59,630 nt of DNA. Source: Devosia equisanguinis. GTDB taxonomy: Bacteria; Pseudomonadota; Alphaproteobacteria; Rhizobiales; Hyphomicrobiaceae. Under the pieces are notes generated by a model. That model was not told the origin of the DNA and did not search any database. It saw only the letters and a program-made list of their open reading frames with translations. The first letter of the stretch is position 1; each line of letters starts with the position of its first letter. The translations under genes and the position numbers were made by a program. The stretch is taken from assembly GCA_945889015.1 (NCBI GenBank), contig CAMDBL010000004.1:1-59630 (forward strand), given 5' to 3'. Positions 1 to 9,056 of the stretch are shown one piece after another.

Positions 1-2
1 CG

Positions 3-515
3 GGCGAGCCGTGGCTGCAGGAAGTCAAAATTCCGCAGAATTTGCCGTGGGACCAAGCCGACCTCGCGGTCAAGCATCCCCGCTCCTACTGGGCGAGCAA
101 GGGCGTCAAGCTCGCCGACGGCTCGCCGCTGCCGTCCGACAACGTGCCGGTCTCATTGCTGCTGCTGCAGAGCCGTTTCGGCCCGGCGTTTCTGGCCTAT
201 CCGAACTTCTCCGCGTTCACGGAGTGGAACCAGTCGCTCAACTACGCGACGACGGCCGCCTATCTGGCGACGCGCATCGCGGGGGCTCCGGCGATGAACC
301 GGGGCACCGCAGGCGCCGTGCCGATGCTCGAGGAGGCGTCCATGAAAGAGCTGCAGACGCTGCTCGCCAAGCGCGGCTATCCGATGGGTGAGATCGACGG
401 CCGGCTCGGCGCCGCGACCAGAGCCGCCGTGCGGCAGGTCCAGCTCAAGCTCCGCATGCCCGCCGACAGCTATCCGACGGTCGAGCTGCTGGAGCGGCTG
501 AGGGGCGGGCGGTAG
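3..515 (+). CDS. Lytic murein transglycosylase, C-terminal part (cut by window start)
   Basis: The reading frame is open from the first bases and ends at 515, so this is the last ~170 residues of a larger protein. The first ~90 visible residues resemble the end of an MltB/SLT-type transglycosylase domain, with a W-N-Q-S-L-N-Y-A stretch and conserved aromatics. The last ~65 residues form a peptidoglycan-binding domain (M-K-E-L-Q-T-L-L then I-D-G-R-L-G-A-A-T-R-A-A-V). Such enzymes cleave the MurNAc-GlcNAc bond in the periplasm and release 1,6-anhydro products. The catalytic glutamate and the signal peptide would lie upstream of the window and cannot be checked. The family call rests on domain order and motif resemblance. 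Confidence 0.85.
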   Translation, partial: GEPWLQEVKIPQNLPWDQADLAVKHPRSYWASKGVKLADGSPLPSDNVPVSLLLLQSRFGPAFLAYPNFSAFTEWNQSLNYATTAAYLATRIAGAPAMNRGTAGAVPMLEEASMKELQTLLAKRGYPMGEIDGRLGAATRAAVRQVQLKLRMPADSYPTVELLERLRGGR

Positions 516-531
516 TCAGGGTGCGCGCGGC

Positions 532-1137
532 ATGAGTGTTTCGACCGAGCAGCGCAACGCGGCGATCGAGCTTTCCCGATCGAGACCCGCGGAAGCATTG
601 AAAACCGCAATTGGCATCGAGGAGGCTTGGTTCCGCGTTCAGGCGCTGGCCTCGGTGGCACGCTACGCGGGAGCCGACATCGCACGTAACGCCTTCGCCG
701 CGGCGGCCCTGTCTTCCTCCGAAGGCAAGGACCCTTACCAACGCGCCGCCGTGCTCGCATGGCCCATGCGTGCGGCTCTCGAAGTCGGCGACCAGAACCG
801 CGCCGAAATGCTGATTGCCGAAGCGCGGCGCGAGCTTCCGAGAATCGAGCTCCACTGCTCGCGCGCCGAGGCTTATGCCGTCGTCTTTCAGGCGGCGTTC
901 ATTGCACCGCGCCTGTTTTGGGGGCCTCTGCTGGACGATCTTGTCCGGTTCTGCCCGCCCGACGCCCACTGGCGCTCGGAAAGACTATACCGCACCGTCG
1001 CGGCGATCCTCCGGCAATGGGATGGGGCCACGGCACGCACGTTCATCGACCGCATACCCGCCGGCCGGGCTCGGACGCGGTGCGAGCGGGACGACAGCAA
1101 TGGAGTGAAGATGCCGCCCCGCTCCTTCTTCTGGTAG
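532..1137 (+). CDS. Unknown protein of 201 residues
   Basis: An ATG frame starts 17 bases after the transglycosylase stop and runs convergently towards the acyl-CoA dehydrogenase. The protein is helix-rich and soluble-looking, with Ala/Arg/Glu-rich segments, no signal peptide and no membrane segment. Repeated A-x-x-x-A-R patterns suggest a helical-repeat (TPR-like) fold, but I do not recognise a family. The ribosome binding site is poor, so the start is uncertain. The last ~25 residues are Arg-rich and look less conserved. No function is proposed. Confidence 0.5.
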   Translation: MSVSTEQRNAAIELSRSRPAEALKTAIGIEEAWFRVQALASVARYAGADIARNAFAAAALSSSEGKDPYQRAAVLAWPMRAALEVGDQNRAEMLIAEARRELPRIELHCSRAEAYAVVFQAAFIAPRLFWGPLLDDLVRFCPPDAHWRSERLYRTVAAILRQWDGATARTFIDRIPAGRARTRCERDDSNGVKMPPRSFFW

Positions 1138-1141
1138 CGGT

Positions 1142-2839
1142 TCAATTCGCCCCCTCCAGCAGCCGGCGCGCGATGACCTGCGCCTGGATCTCGGCGGCGC
1201 CTTCGAAGATGTTGAGGATGCGGGCGTCGCAGAGTACGCGGCTGACCGGATACTCGAGCGCGAAGCCGTTACCGCCGTGGATCTGCAGTGCGTTGTCGGC
1301 GTTGGCCCAGGCGATCCGGGCGGCGAGCAGCTTCGCCATGCCGGCCTCGAGATCGCAGCGGCGGCCCTCGTCCTTCTCGCGCGCGGCATAGTACGTGATC
1401 TGGCGGGCGATCATGGTCTCGACCGCCATCATCGCGATCTTGTTTGAGACACGCGGGAAGGCGTAGATCGCCTTGCCGAACTGGTTGCGGTCGAGCGCGT
1501 ACTTGAGCGCCAGATCCATCGCGCACTGCGCGACGCCGACGGCACGCGCCGCGGTCTGGATGCGGGCCGCCTCGAAGGTATTCATCAGCTGCTTGAAGCC
1601 CTGGCCTTCCTCGCCGCCGAGGAGCTGCGACACCGGCACCTCGAAGCCGTCGAAGGAGATGTCGAACTCCTTCATGCCGCGATAGCCCAGCACCTCGATC
1701 TCGCCGCCGGTCATGCCCTTGGCCGGAAACGGGTTCTCGTCCGTGCCGCGCGGCTTCTCGGCGAGCAGCATCGACAGGCCTTTGTAGCCCTTCTCGTTCG
1801 GGTTGGTGCGCACCAGCAGCGTCATGATGTCGGCGCGAACGGGATGCGTGATCCAGGTCTTCTGCCCCGTCACCTTGTAGACGTCGCCCTCGCGAACCGC
1901 CCGCGTCTTCAGCGAGGCAAGGTCGGAGCCGGTGTTGGGCTCGGTGAACACCGCCGTCGGCAGGATCTCGCCCGAGGCGATCAAGGGCAGGTACTTCGCC
2001 TTCTGCTCGGGCGTGCCGTTGTTGAGGATCAGTTCGCCTGCGATCTCGGAACGCGTGCCGAGCGAGCCGACGCCGATGTAGCCACGCGACAGCTCCTCGG
2101 AGACGATGCACATGCTCTCCTTGCCGAGCGCGAGGCCACCGTGCTCTTCGGGCAGCGTCAGCCCGAACACACCCATCTCGGCGCACTTTCCGATCACGTC
2201 GAGCGGGATGTAGTTGTTCTGGAGGTGCCACTCGTGCGCATGCGGCGCGACCTCGGCCTCCGAGAACTTGTGCATCTGCACGCGCATCTCGGTCAGCGTC
2301 TCGTCGAGACCGGTGTCGCCGTAGGTGGTGGCGCCGGCGGCGGCGGCCTCCGAGATCAGCGCGGCGAGGCGGGCTTTCAGCGCATCGGACGAGCCCTCCT
2401 CGACGAGACCCGCGACGGCATCCTCGAAGTGGCGCACGTCGGCGGTCGGAATGCCGAGGGCCGAGGGGCGGACGACCTCGACCTGGCTCATCGGAATGCC
2501 GCCCGCGATCTGCGCGAGATACTCGGCGAAGCCGGCGAGCAGGATGAGCCGCTCGATCTCACCATAGCGGCCCTGGCCCTGCAGTCGATCGGCCCAGCCG
2601 GCGAGCTGGCGCAGGGCCTCCACCGTGGTCGCGAGCCAGGCGAGGCCGTGCGCGTTGTGCTGCGCTGCATCAATACCGCCGGCCGCCTCGATCCGCTTGC
2701 GCACGCCGGTCCGCGCCAGCGCCAGCAGCTTGTCGGCGGCCGCGACCGCATCCTTGCAGCGCGCAATCAGCTTGCCCGCGTCGTCCGCCGCAACTGCCAC
2801 GTTCGCGACCTGCGCTGCGCTCGCCATGCCCTGCTCCAT
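1142..2839 (-). CDS. mcd: Acyl-CoA dehydrogenase with N-terminal extension, probable (2S)-methylsuccinyl-CoA dehydrogenase
   Basis: The protein has 565 residues, far longer than a typical acyl-CoA dehydrogenase (~380). Residues ~1-165 form an extra helical domain; the usual N-terminal, beta and C-terminal domains follow. Visible signatures are the FAD/substrate segment around T-E-P-N-T-G-S-D, the K-T-W-I-T motif, and the C-terminal I-H-G-G-N-G-F and N-I-F-E-G-A-A-E-I-Q, whose first Glu is the expected catalytic base. A ~150-residue N-terminal extension on a ~550-residue FAD dehydrogenase is the hallmark of methylsuccinyl-CoA dehydrogenase, which oxidises (2S)-methylsuccinyl-CoA to mesaconyl-CoA in the ethylmalonyl-CoA pathway. 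No other pathway gene (ccr, mch, ecm, mcl) is in the window, so the substrate is inferred from architecture. Confidence 0.75.
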   Translation of the reverse strand: MEQGMASAAQVANVAVAADDAGKLIARCKDAVAAADKLLALARTGVRKRIEAAGGIDAAQHNAHGLAWLATTVEALRQLAGWADRLQGQGRYGEIERLILLAGFAEYLAQIAGGIPMSQVEVVRPSALGIPTADVRHFEDAVAGLVEEGSSDALKARLAALISEAAAAGATTYGDTGLDETLTEMRVQMHKFSEAEVAPHAHEWHLQNNYIPLDVIGKCAEMGVFGLTLPEEHGGLALGKESMCIVSEELSRGYIGVGSLGTRSEIAGELILNNGTPEQKAKYLPLIASGEILPTAVFTEPNTGSDLASLKTRAVREGDVYKVTGQKTWITHPVRADIMTLLVRTNPNEKGYKGLSMLLAEKPRGTDENPFPAKGMTGGEIEVLGYRGMKEFDISFDGFEVPVSQLLGGEEGQGFKQLMNTFEAARIQTAARAVGVAQCAMDLALKYALDRNQFGKAIYAFPRVSNKIAMMAVETMIARQITYYAAREKDEGRRCDLEAGMAKLLAARIAWANADNALQIHGGNGFALEYPVSRVLCDARILNIFEGAAEIQAQVIARRLLEGAN

Positions 2840-2963
2840 CTGCCGGCGGTGAAACTATGCTGCACCGCAAGATAACGGCTCGCAGGCGCAAGGCAATGGG
2901 GCTTTTGAGGGGGAGTGGAGGTGGATGGCGCGGCAGCGATCACGACCAGTGAGCGCCTTCCCT

Positions 2964-4109
2964 CTACCCGTACGGGCCGCGATAACGCCCGTCGAGGTCG
3001 AAGATCTGGACGTTTCCGGGCTGGGGCGCCTTGCGGCGGAGCCAATCGGGATGCTTCAGCGAGGTCTCGACGTCGGTGCGCCCCGCGATCCAGTGCGCCT
3101 CCAGCGAGCCGCGCGAGAAGTCGTAGTCCTTCGAGAACGAGGCATCGTGCTTCGACTTGTAGATCAGGTGCACGATCGTCATCGAGGGCACGTCCGGAAG
3201 CGACGTCAGGTAGGCGAGGTCTGGATCCTGGCTGAGCTCCGGCGCCTTCGCCGCCAGCCGCTTGGCCGCCGCGCTGATCAGCTCGCGCTGCTTCAGCATG
3301 TCGGTGTTGAGCCGCGTCCGGCTGGAATAGCGGATATCCTTCTCGCGCTCGGCCGCATCCAGAAGATTCTGTGGCATCGGTCCGCGGGCGCTGAACAGGT
3401 CCACCTGGAAGGCGAGCAGCGAGTCCGGCCCGTCCTGGTCGATGACGTACTGCAGCGGCGTGTTGGAGACGAGGCCGCCGTCCCAGTAGTATTCGCCCTC
3501 GATGGCGATCGGCGGCAGGCCGGGCGGCAGCGCGCCGCTCGCCATCACATGCTCGGGCCCGATCCGCATCCGCGTGTTGTCGAAGTAGGTGAAATTGCCC
3601 GAGGTGATGCTCACGGCGCCGAGACTGAGCCGCACCTCGCGGCGATTGATGCGGTCGAAATCGACGAGGCGCTCCAGCGTGCTTTTCAACTCGGAGGTGT
3701 CATAATAGCTCAGCGCCGCCGGTGTGCCCGGCGGCTGGGCGAACGGCGGGATGATCCACGGCCTGAAGAAGCCCGGCACGCCGAATGACAGCGTATTCTG
3801 CGCCGCGACCTGGTTGCAGGCCTGCTCGATCCACTCCTCGAAGGCCGGGAACGGCGTCACGCTGGAGGATACCAGCGACCAGAAGTCGTGCAGTCGTTCC
3901 AGCGCCTTCTCGCGCGCATTGCCGGCGATGATCGCACCGTTGATGGCGCCGATGGAGATGCCGCAGATCCAATCCGGGCACACATCCGCGGCCTCCAGCG
4001 CCTCGTAGACGCCCGCTTGATAGGAGCCGAGCGAGCCGCCGCCTTGCAGCAGCAGGGCGACTTTCACGCGCGTCTCGCCGCCGGGCGCGGACTTGCCATC
4101 TATCGACAC
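2964..4109 (-). CDS. Patatin-like phospholipase
   Basis: This 381-residue protein has the patatin catalytic set. The Gly-rich oxyanion loop G-G-G-S-L-G-S-Y lies near residue 24, the nucleophile elbow G-I-S-I-G-A-I-N near residue 50, and the W-D-G-G aspartate near residue 210. These give the Ser-Asp dyad of bacterial patatin hydrolases, which act on phospholipid or other acyl esters. The C-terminal ~120 residues resemble the DUF3734 extension often found on this subfamily. The predicted start is GTG, and no signal peptide is visible, so it is probably cytoplasmic or membrane-associated. The next gene on the same strand ends 33 bases upstream, so the two may be co-transcribed. Confidence 0.88.
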   Translation of the reverse strand: MSIDGKSAPGGETRVKVALLLQGGGSLGSYQAGVYEALEAADVCPDWICGISIGAINGAIIAGNAREKALERLHDFWSLVSSSVTPFPAFEEWIEQACNQVAAQNTLSFGVPGFFRPWIIPPFAQPPGTPAALSYYDTSELKSTLERLVDFDRINRREVRLSLGAVSITSGNFTYFDNTRMRIGPEHVMASGALPPGLPPIAIEGEYYWDGGLVSNTPLQYVIDQDGPDSLLAFQVDLFSARGPMPQNLLDAAEREKDIRYSSRTRLNTDMLKQRELISAAAKRLAAKAPELSQDPDLAYLTSLPDVPSMTIVHLIYKSKHDASFSKDYDFSRGSLEAHWIAGRTDVETSLKHPDWLRRKAPQPGNVQIFDLDGRYRGPYG

Positions 4110-4141
4110 TCGGGGATCCCCTGCCTCATCCTGACGGCACC

Positions 4142-5551
4142 TTACGATGTGCCGGCGCCCGCCTTGCCGCCGGATGGACCCGAGGCTCTGCCAGCGGACC
4201 TGCCCGCCGGCTTCGTCTCAGCCGATCCACCTTCGCCCGACGGGGCTCGCTGCGAGGAGCGGCGAACCACGATCTCGACGCTCGCCTCCTCGATCGCGCC
4301 CCGGAAGGCGGCGACGCTGCGCGGATCGTAATCCTCGCCGCCCTGCGCCTCGTGATCGACGAACAGGATGGCATCGGTCCGATCCTCGGAGGCTGCAGGT
4401 GGCCTCGACCGTGAAGGCCTTCTCGCGCCATTGCCGGAGCGCTTGACGATCGCCACCTCGGCCTCGTCCTCGATCGGCGCGACCACCGGCCGCTCGCCCG
4501 AGACCGGTAACCGTGCGGTGCCGGATTTGTCATGTCTGTCCGAACGCGGTGCCCGCCCTCTTGGTTCGACCACGGCAGACCCTGCGACATCGAGGTCTTC
4601 AGATGGGCCATGCGCCGGGGTATCATCGGACGGCAGTGGTGCCGACGACGAGGGCGGATCGGCGAACACGATCTCCGTTTCAGCGGCCGCGGGCTCGAAC
4701 TCGATCGCCTCGGATGCGACCGGCGAGGGACGTAGCCGCGCCTGCTCGGCAGCCTCGATCGCCGAAAGCAGGGAGCGCTGTGGGCTGGTGATCGGGGTTC
4801 GCTCGAACAGGCGCGCCGTCAGCGAAGCCGGCCTCGGGGACGTCGCGAGCGGACGAGCGGACGGCACCGGTTTGGTGACCTCGGGTGACGCTGTGGACAC
4901 GTCGCCCGGTGGCGGATCGACTCCGGGCAGCGCCACCGTCGAAACGGCCGGCGCAACGGTCGTCCGGGCCGAGGCTGCCGCCACGGCCTCGTCCGCATCG
5001 CGCCTCGCCAGCAGCGCCGCCTGCTCGATCCACCCCTGCTGCGACAGCCGCCGCCCGAGCCCGAGCTGTTTGCGCAAAGCCTTCACGTCCGCGGCGGTGA
5101 AGGCCGCGACCTGGGCGAGCGTCGCCACACCCGCGCCGGCGAGGCGGCCCGCCGTCTCCTCGTCCATGCCGACGATGCACATCAGCGGCGACGCGCCAGT
5201 GGCACCTTCAGCGGCAGCCAAACGCGGCTCGGGCACATTCTCGGCGCCGCGCACGGGGCGGGGCAGGACGACCGGCTCGGAGGCGATCAAGGGTGCGGGC
5301 GTCGTCGGCTCCAGCAAATCGATGACCTCGCCGAGCTTCTTCCAGGCCAGATAGACCCTGTCGACCGACAGCGCCGCTTCGAGCGACTTGCGCTCGGTGG
5401 CACGCTCGGCGCCGTCCACCCACTCGCCCCGCGCCTCGCGAGCGGCGAGCTCCTTCAGCGCGCGCCAGCCCGGCTTCAGCTCCAGCGTTTCGGCCAGCCG
5501 GTTGCGCTCGCGGGTCAGCACCTGAAGCTGGTCAGCAGTGTCGACCTTCAA
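4142..5551 (-). CDS. Helix-hairpin-helix domain protein of unknown role
   Basis: I place the start at a TTG (5551) because a GGGAG ribosome site lies ~8 bases upstream and the frame before it looks non-coding; this gives 469 residues. Residues 1-60 look helical or coiled-coil. Residues ~122-184 form an HHH module (I-V-G-M-D-E-E-T-A-G-R-L then V-A-T-L-A-Q-V-A-A-F-T-A-A-D-V) ending in W-I-E-Q-A-A-L-L. Most of the rest is low-complexity Pro/Ala/Ser/Arg sequence, probably disordered. The same HHH type occurs in the L19 gene of this window. It is usually described as a non-specific nucleic-acid-binding fold, so DNA or RNA binding is possible but unproven. Confidence 0.7.
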   Translation of the reverse strand: MKVDTADQLQVLTRERNRLAETLELKPGWRALKELAAREARGEWVDGAERATERKSLEAALSVDRVYLAWKKLGEVIDLLEPTTPAPLIASEPVVLPRPVRGAENVPEPRLAAAEGATGASPLMCIVGMDEETAGRLAGAGVATLAQVAAFTAADVKALRKQLGLGRRLSQQGWIEQAALLARRDADEAVAAASARTTVAPAVSTVALPGVDPPPGDVSTASPEVTKPVPSARPLATSPRPASLTARLFERTPITSPQRSLLSAIEAAEQARLRPSPVASEAIEFEPAAAETEIVFADPPSSSAPLPSDDTPAHGPSEDLDVAGSAVVEPRGRAPRSDRHDKSGTARLPVSGERPVVAPIEDEAEVAIVKRSGNGARRPSRSRPPAASEDRTDAILFVDHEAQGGEDYDPRSVAAFRGAIEEASVEIVVRRSSQRAPSGEGGSAETKPAGRSAGRASGPSGGKAGAGTS

Positions 5552-5793
5552 TGCCTGCTCTCCCGGGTTGCATCGACACGACGTCGCGGCTGGCCGCCGA
5601 GCCGATTTCGTGAGCCGTTCCCGAACTTTAGTGATCCAAGGCTCGGGCGGCAAGGCGGTGGACAGGCCGGAGGATCGACCGGTGCCTGCGCATCGCACGG
5701 TCTGCGGCGTTTTGACGGGCGGCGTGGCTTGAGGGACATCGACCCTGCGCTCGCCGCCCGCTACGACTGACGCTGGAGTTCACGGAGAGGCTC

Positions 5794-6684
5794 ATGAAGC
5801 GGTCCACCACCCTGTATCAGGCGCTGTGGCGATTGTACGAGGACAGCGGCATCACGCTGGCAGGCGCGGTGGCCTATTCCTTCCTGCTGTCGCTGTTTCC
5901 ATTCTGCATCTTCCTCGGCTCGCTCGCCGGCTATTTCGGCGGCCGCGATCTCGCCGAGCGGGCCGCTGCCCAGATGGTCGAGATCCTGCCGCAGCGCGTC
6001 GCGGAGGCTCTGGCGCCCGAGGTCGAGGCGATCATGAGCACCACCCGCTACGACCTGATGACGTTCAGTGCGCTGCTGGCCCTGCTGTTCGCGACCGGCG
6101 CCATCGAGACGCTGCGCGAGGCGTTGAACAGCGCCTACCGGGTCGGCGAGACCAGGGGCTACTTCAAGCACTTGTTCGTCAGCATGCTGTTTGTTCTATT
6201 TGGCGCGGCCCTGATCCTGGTGCTCACCGCCGGCCTCGTCGTCTGGCCCGCGGTCGTCAAACGCCTCGAGCCCGACTGGCTCGCGAGGCCGGAAGTGGCA
6301 TGGCTCAAGGCCTGGCTCGACTCCCACTGGCTCGATTTCGCCCGCTACGGGTCCGCATTCGCGTTGATCACCATCCTGCTGACCTCCATGCACAAGTGGC
6401 TGGCGGCAGGCCACCGCTACCTGCGCGAGATCTGGCCCGGGCTGGCGCTGACCGTGACGCTGCTGACCGTGATCGTCGTCTTCTACTCGGGCTATGTCGA
6501 TCTCAACGACTACACCCGGTTCTATGCAGGACTGTCGCAGGTGATGGCGACGCTGATCTTCTTCTGGCTGACCGCCGTCGTCATCATCCTCGGCGCCGAG
6601 CTCAACCGCGGACTGATCGAGCTCAAGAAGTTGCAGCTCGATCAGCAGGACGTCGATCACGGGCCGCAGGCGCCGCAGCCGTGA
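5794..6684 (+). CDS. YihY/BrkB family inner-membrane protein
   Basis: The 296-residue protein has about six hydrophobic segments and the family pattern: L-Y-E-D-S-G-I-T-L-A-G-A-V-A-Y-S-F at the N-terminus, then helices near residues 30, 90, 130, 190, 220 and 250. The family (UPF0761, once miscalled RNase BN) is of uncertain function, with envelope or transport roles suggested. GGAGAGG precedes the ATG at good spacing. The TGA stop overlaps the GTG of the NHL gene by four bases, suggesting translational coupling. Confidence 0.88.
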   Translation: MKRSTTLYQALWRLYEDSGITLAGAVAYSFLLSLFPFCIFLGSLAGYFGGRDLAERAAAQMVEILPQRVAEALAPEVEAIMSTTRYDLMTFSALLALLFATGAIETLREALNSAYRVGETRGYFKHLFVSMLFVLFGAALILVLTAGLVVWPAVVKRLEPDWLARPEVAWLKAWLDSHWLDFARYGSAFALITILLTSMHKWLAAGHRYLREIWPGLALTVTLLTVIVVFYSGYVDLNDYTRFYAGLSQVMATLIFFWLTAVVIILGAELNRGLIELKKLQLDQQDVDHGPQAPQP

Positions 6685-7655
6685 CCGCTCCCGTCGCAAC
6701 CATCGTCGGCGAAGGCGCCTTCCGTTACGAGGTCGACGAGACGTGGGCGCGCCTGCCGGACGGCTGGTCGCTGCACGAGGTCGCCGCCGTCGGCGTCGAC
6801 AGCCGAGACAACGTCTATGTGTTCAATCGCGGCGCTCACCCCGTCATCGTGCTCGACCGGGAAGGACGTTTTCTGCGGTCCTGGGGCGAAGGCGTGTTCA
6901 AGCGGCCGCACGGGCTTCACGTCGCGCCGGACGACACGCTGTTCCTGACCGACGACGGCGACCATTCCGTCCGCCACTGCACACCCGAGGGCCGCGTGCT
7001 ACTGACGCTCGGCACACCGGGCCAGCCGAGCCCGTTCATGAGCGGCACACCGTTCCACCGGTGCACGCATTCGGCGCTGACACCCAACGGCGATATTCTT
7101 GTCTCGGACGGGTACGGCAATGCCCGCATCCACAAATTCGCGCCGGACGGCCGCCATCTGCTCTCGTGGGGAACGTGCGGCATCGATCCCGGCCAGTTCA
7201 ACATTCCCCACAACATCGTCTGCGATGCCGACGGCTGGGTCTACGTCGCCGACCGCGAGAGCCACCGCATCCAGGTGTTCAATGTCAACGGCCGCTTCGA
7301 GACGCAGTGGAACACCGTCCATCGCCCGAGCGCGCTGTGCCTGTCGCGCTGCGGCTGTCCACTCTGCTACGTCGGCGAGCTTGGTCCGGCGCTGTCGTTG
7401 ACGCGCGATTTCCCCAACCTCGGTCCGCGCCTCAGCGTTCTCGACATGAGCGGCAAGGTACTGGCCCGCGTCGGCGCCTCGCGACCGGGACTGGCACCCG
7501 ATCAATTCATCGGCCCGCACGGCTTGGCGGTCGACTCCCACGGCGATCTCTACGTCGGCGAGGTCTCGCGCACGTTCTGGAGCGGCTTCTGGCCGGATAC
7601 GCCGATCCCCGATAACGTGCGCTCGCTGCGCAAGCTGCGCCGCCTCACGGGTTGA
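6681..7655 (+). CDS. NHL-repeat beta-propeller protein
   Basis: It begins with GTG overlapping the yihY-like stop (GTGA) and encodes 324 residues. Repeated units of the type G-x-V-x-D-S-x-x-x-V-Y-V appear at least six times, for example D-S-R-D-N-V-Y-V-F, D-A-D-G-W-V-Y-V-A-D and D-S-H-G-D-L-Y-V-G-E. This predicts a six-bladed NHL propeller like the C-terminal lyase domain of peptidylglycine monooxygenase or other sugar- or ligand-binding propellers. No signal peptide is evident. The flavin monooxygenase gene starts 19 bases downstream, so the protein may serve that pathway, but the ligand is unknown. Confidence 0.82.
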   Translation: MTAPVATIVGEGAFRYEVDETWARLPDGWSLHEVAAVGVDSRDNVYVFNRGAHPVIVLDREGRFLRSWGEGVFKRPHGLHVAPDDTLFLTDDGDHSVRHCTPEGRVLLTLGTPGQPSPFMSGTPFHRCTHSALTPNGDILVSDGYGNARIHKFAPDGRHLLSWGTCGIDPGQFNIPHNIVCDADGWVYVADRESHRIQVFNVNGRFETQWNTVHRPSALCLSRCGCPLCYVGELGPALSLTRDFPNLGPRLSVLDMSGKVLARVGASRPGLAPDQFIGPHGLAVDSHGDLYVGEVSRTFWSGFWPDTPIPDNVRSLRKLRRLTG

Positions 7656-7674
7656 CGTCAACGGAGCCGGACCG

Positions 7675-8979
7675 ATGACACGGCAGATCCACCTCGGCGT
7701 ATTCGTGCTCGGCACCGGCAACCACTTCGCCGGCTGGCGGATGCCCGGCGCCACCGACGACTTCCAGGATCTCGCGGTGTCGCAGACGATCGCGCGCATC
7801 GCCGAGCGCGGCAAGTTCGACCTGCTGTTCTTCGGCGACACGCCGGGCGTCACACCGGGCATGCACCCCTCCTACATGGTGCGTCCCGATCCGCTGCTGA
7901 TCCTTTCGGCGCTGGCCGCCACCACCACGCACATCGGCCTCGGCGCCACGGCGTCCACCACCTACAGCGAGCCGTTCACGGTGGCCCGCTCGTTCGCCTC
8001 GCTCGACCACTTGAGCCGCGGCCGCGCCGCCTGGAACGCCGTAACCACGAGCATCGCCAACTCGTCGCGCAACTTCGGCCGCGAGCACCCCCCGCACGAC
8101 AAGCGCTACGAGATCGCTGAGGAATTCGTCGCGGTGGTGAGAGGCCTGTGGGACTGCTGGGACGACGACGCCATCGTCATCGATCGCGCCACCGGCCACT
8201 ACGTCGACTGGTCCAAGGTGCATCCGCTCGATCATCGGGGTACGTATTTCTCGGTCAAGGGACCGCTCAACGTCGGGCGTCCGCCGCAGGGCCAGCCGAT
8301 CATCCTGCAGGCCGGCGGCTCGGATCGCGGGCAGGATCTCGCCGCACGCACCGCCGACGTGGTGTTCTCCGTGGTGCAGGATCTCGACGAGGCAAAAGCC
8401 GCCTACGCGTCGTTCAAGGCGCGGGTGGCGGAGCATGGCCGTAACCCCGGCGACGTCTGCCTGATGCCCGGGATCATGCCGATCGTCGGGCGCACCGACG
8501 CTGACGCGCGCGACATCCTCAATCGGCTGCAGTCCTGGGTCGACGACAGCAGCGGCATGGGCCTGCTCTCCGCGCGGCTGGGCTGCGACCTCTCCGGCTA
8601 CGCTCTCGACCAGCCGGTGCCGGACCTGTCGCTGCCGGACAGCTCGCACAGCTTCGCGCGCACGCTGCTCGCAAAGGCGCGGCGCGAGAGCATGACGTTG
8701 CGCGATCTCTACAATGTCACGGTCGCCGCCCGCGGCCACCTCGTCGTCTGCGGCTCGGCCGAGACGATCGCCGACACGCTGGAGCGCTGGTTCGTGGAGC
8801 GCGCCGCCGACGGCTTCAACGTCATGCCGGCCTGGTTCCCCGGAGCCTTCGACGCGTTCGTCGACGAGGTCGTGCCCCTTCTCCAGCAGCGCGGGCTCTA
8901 CCGCCACGACTACACCGGCCGCACCCTGCGCGATCACCTGGGCCTGCCACGTCCGGCCGTGCAGCGGCGGCAGGGCTGA
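7675..8979 (+). CDS. LLM-class flavin-dependent monooxygenase (NtaA/SnaA/DszA type)
   Basis: The 434-residue protein has the bacterial luciferase-like TIM barrel of the NtaA/SnaA/SoxA/DszA branch. The N-terminus H-L-G-V-F-V-L-G-T-G-N-H-F-A-G-W-R is typical. Also present are the R-A-A-W-N-A-V-T-T segment, the N-F-G-R-E insertion and the flavin-site pattern Q-P-I-I-L-Q-A-G-G-S-D-R-G. Members take FMNH2 from a separate reductase and cleave C-N or C-S bonds, for example in nitrilotriacetate or dibenzothiophene sulfone. No flavin reductase is adjacent. GGAGCC precedes the ATG. The next genes encode a decarboxylase pair, suggesting one degradative pathway. Confidence 0.88.
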   Translation: MTRQIHLGVFVLGTGNHFAGWRMPGATDDFQDLAVSQTIARIAERGKFDLLFFGDTPGVTPGMHPSYMVRPDPLLILSALAATTTHIGLGATASTTYSEPFTVARSFASLDHLSRGRAAWNAVTTSIANSSRNFGREHPPHDKRYEIAEEFVAVVRGLWDCWDDDAIVIDRATGHYVDWSKVHPLDHRGTYFSVKGPLNVGRPPQGQPIILQAGGSDRGQDLAARTADVVFSVVQDLDEAKAAYASFKARVAEHGRNPGDVCLMPGIMPIVGRTDADARDILNRLQSWVDDSSGMGLLSARLGCDLSGYALDQPVPDLSLPDSSHSFARTLLAKARRESMTLRDLYNVTVAARGHLVVCGSAETIADTLERWFVERAADGFNVMPAWFPGAFDAFVDEVVPLLQQRGLYRHDYTGRTLRDHLGLPRPAVQRRQG

Positions 8980-9056
8980 GCGCCGCCTTCTCCGGTTGAC
9001 GCCGCCCGCCGCTTCGGGTTCGTTGACGGCGGTTTTTCGAACATCAGGGGCGCCGC

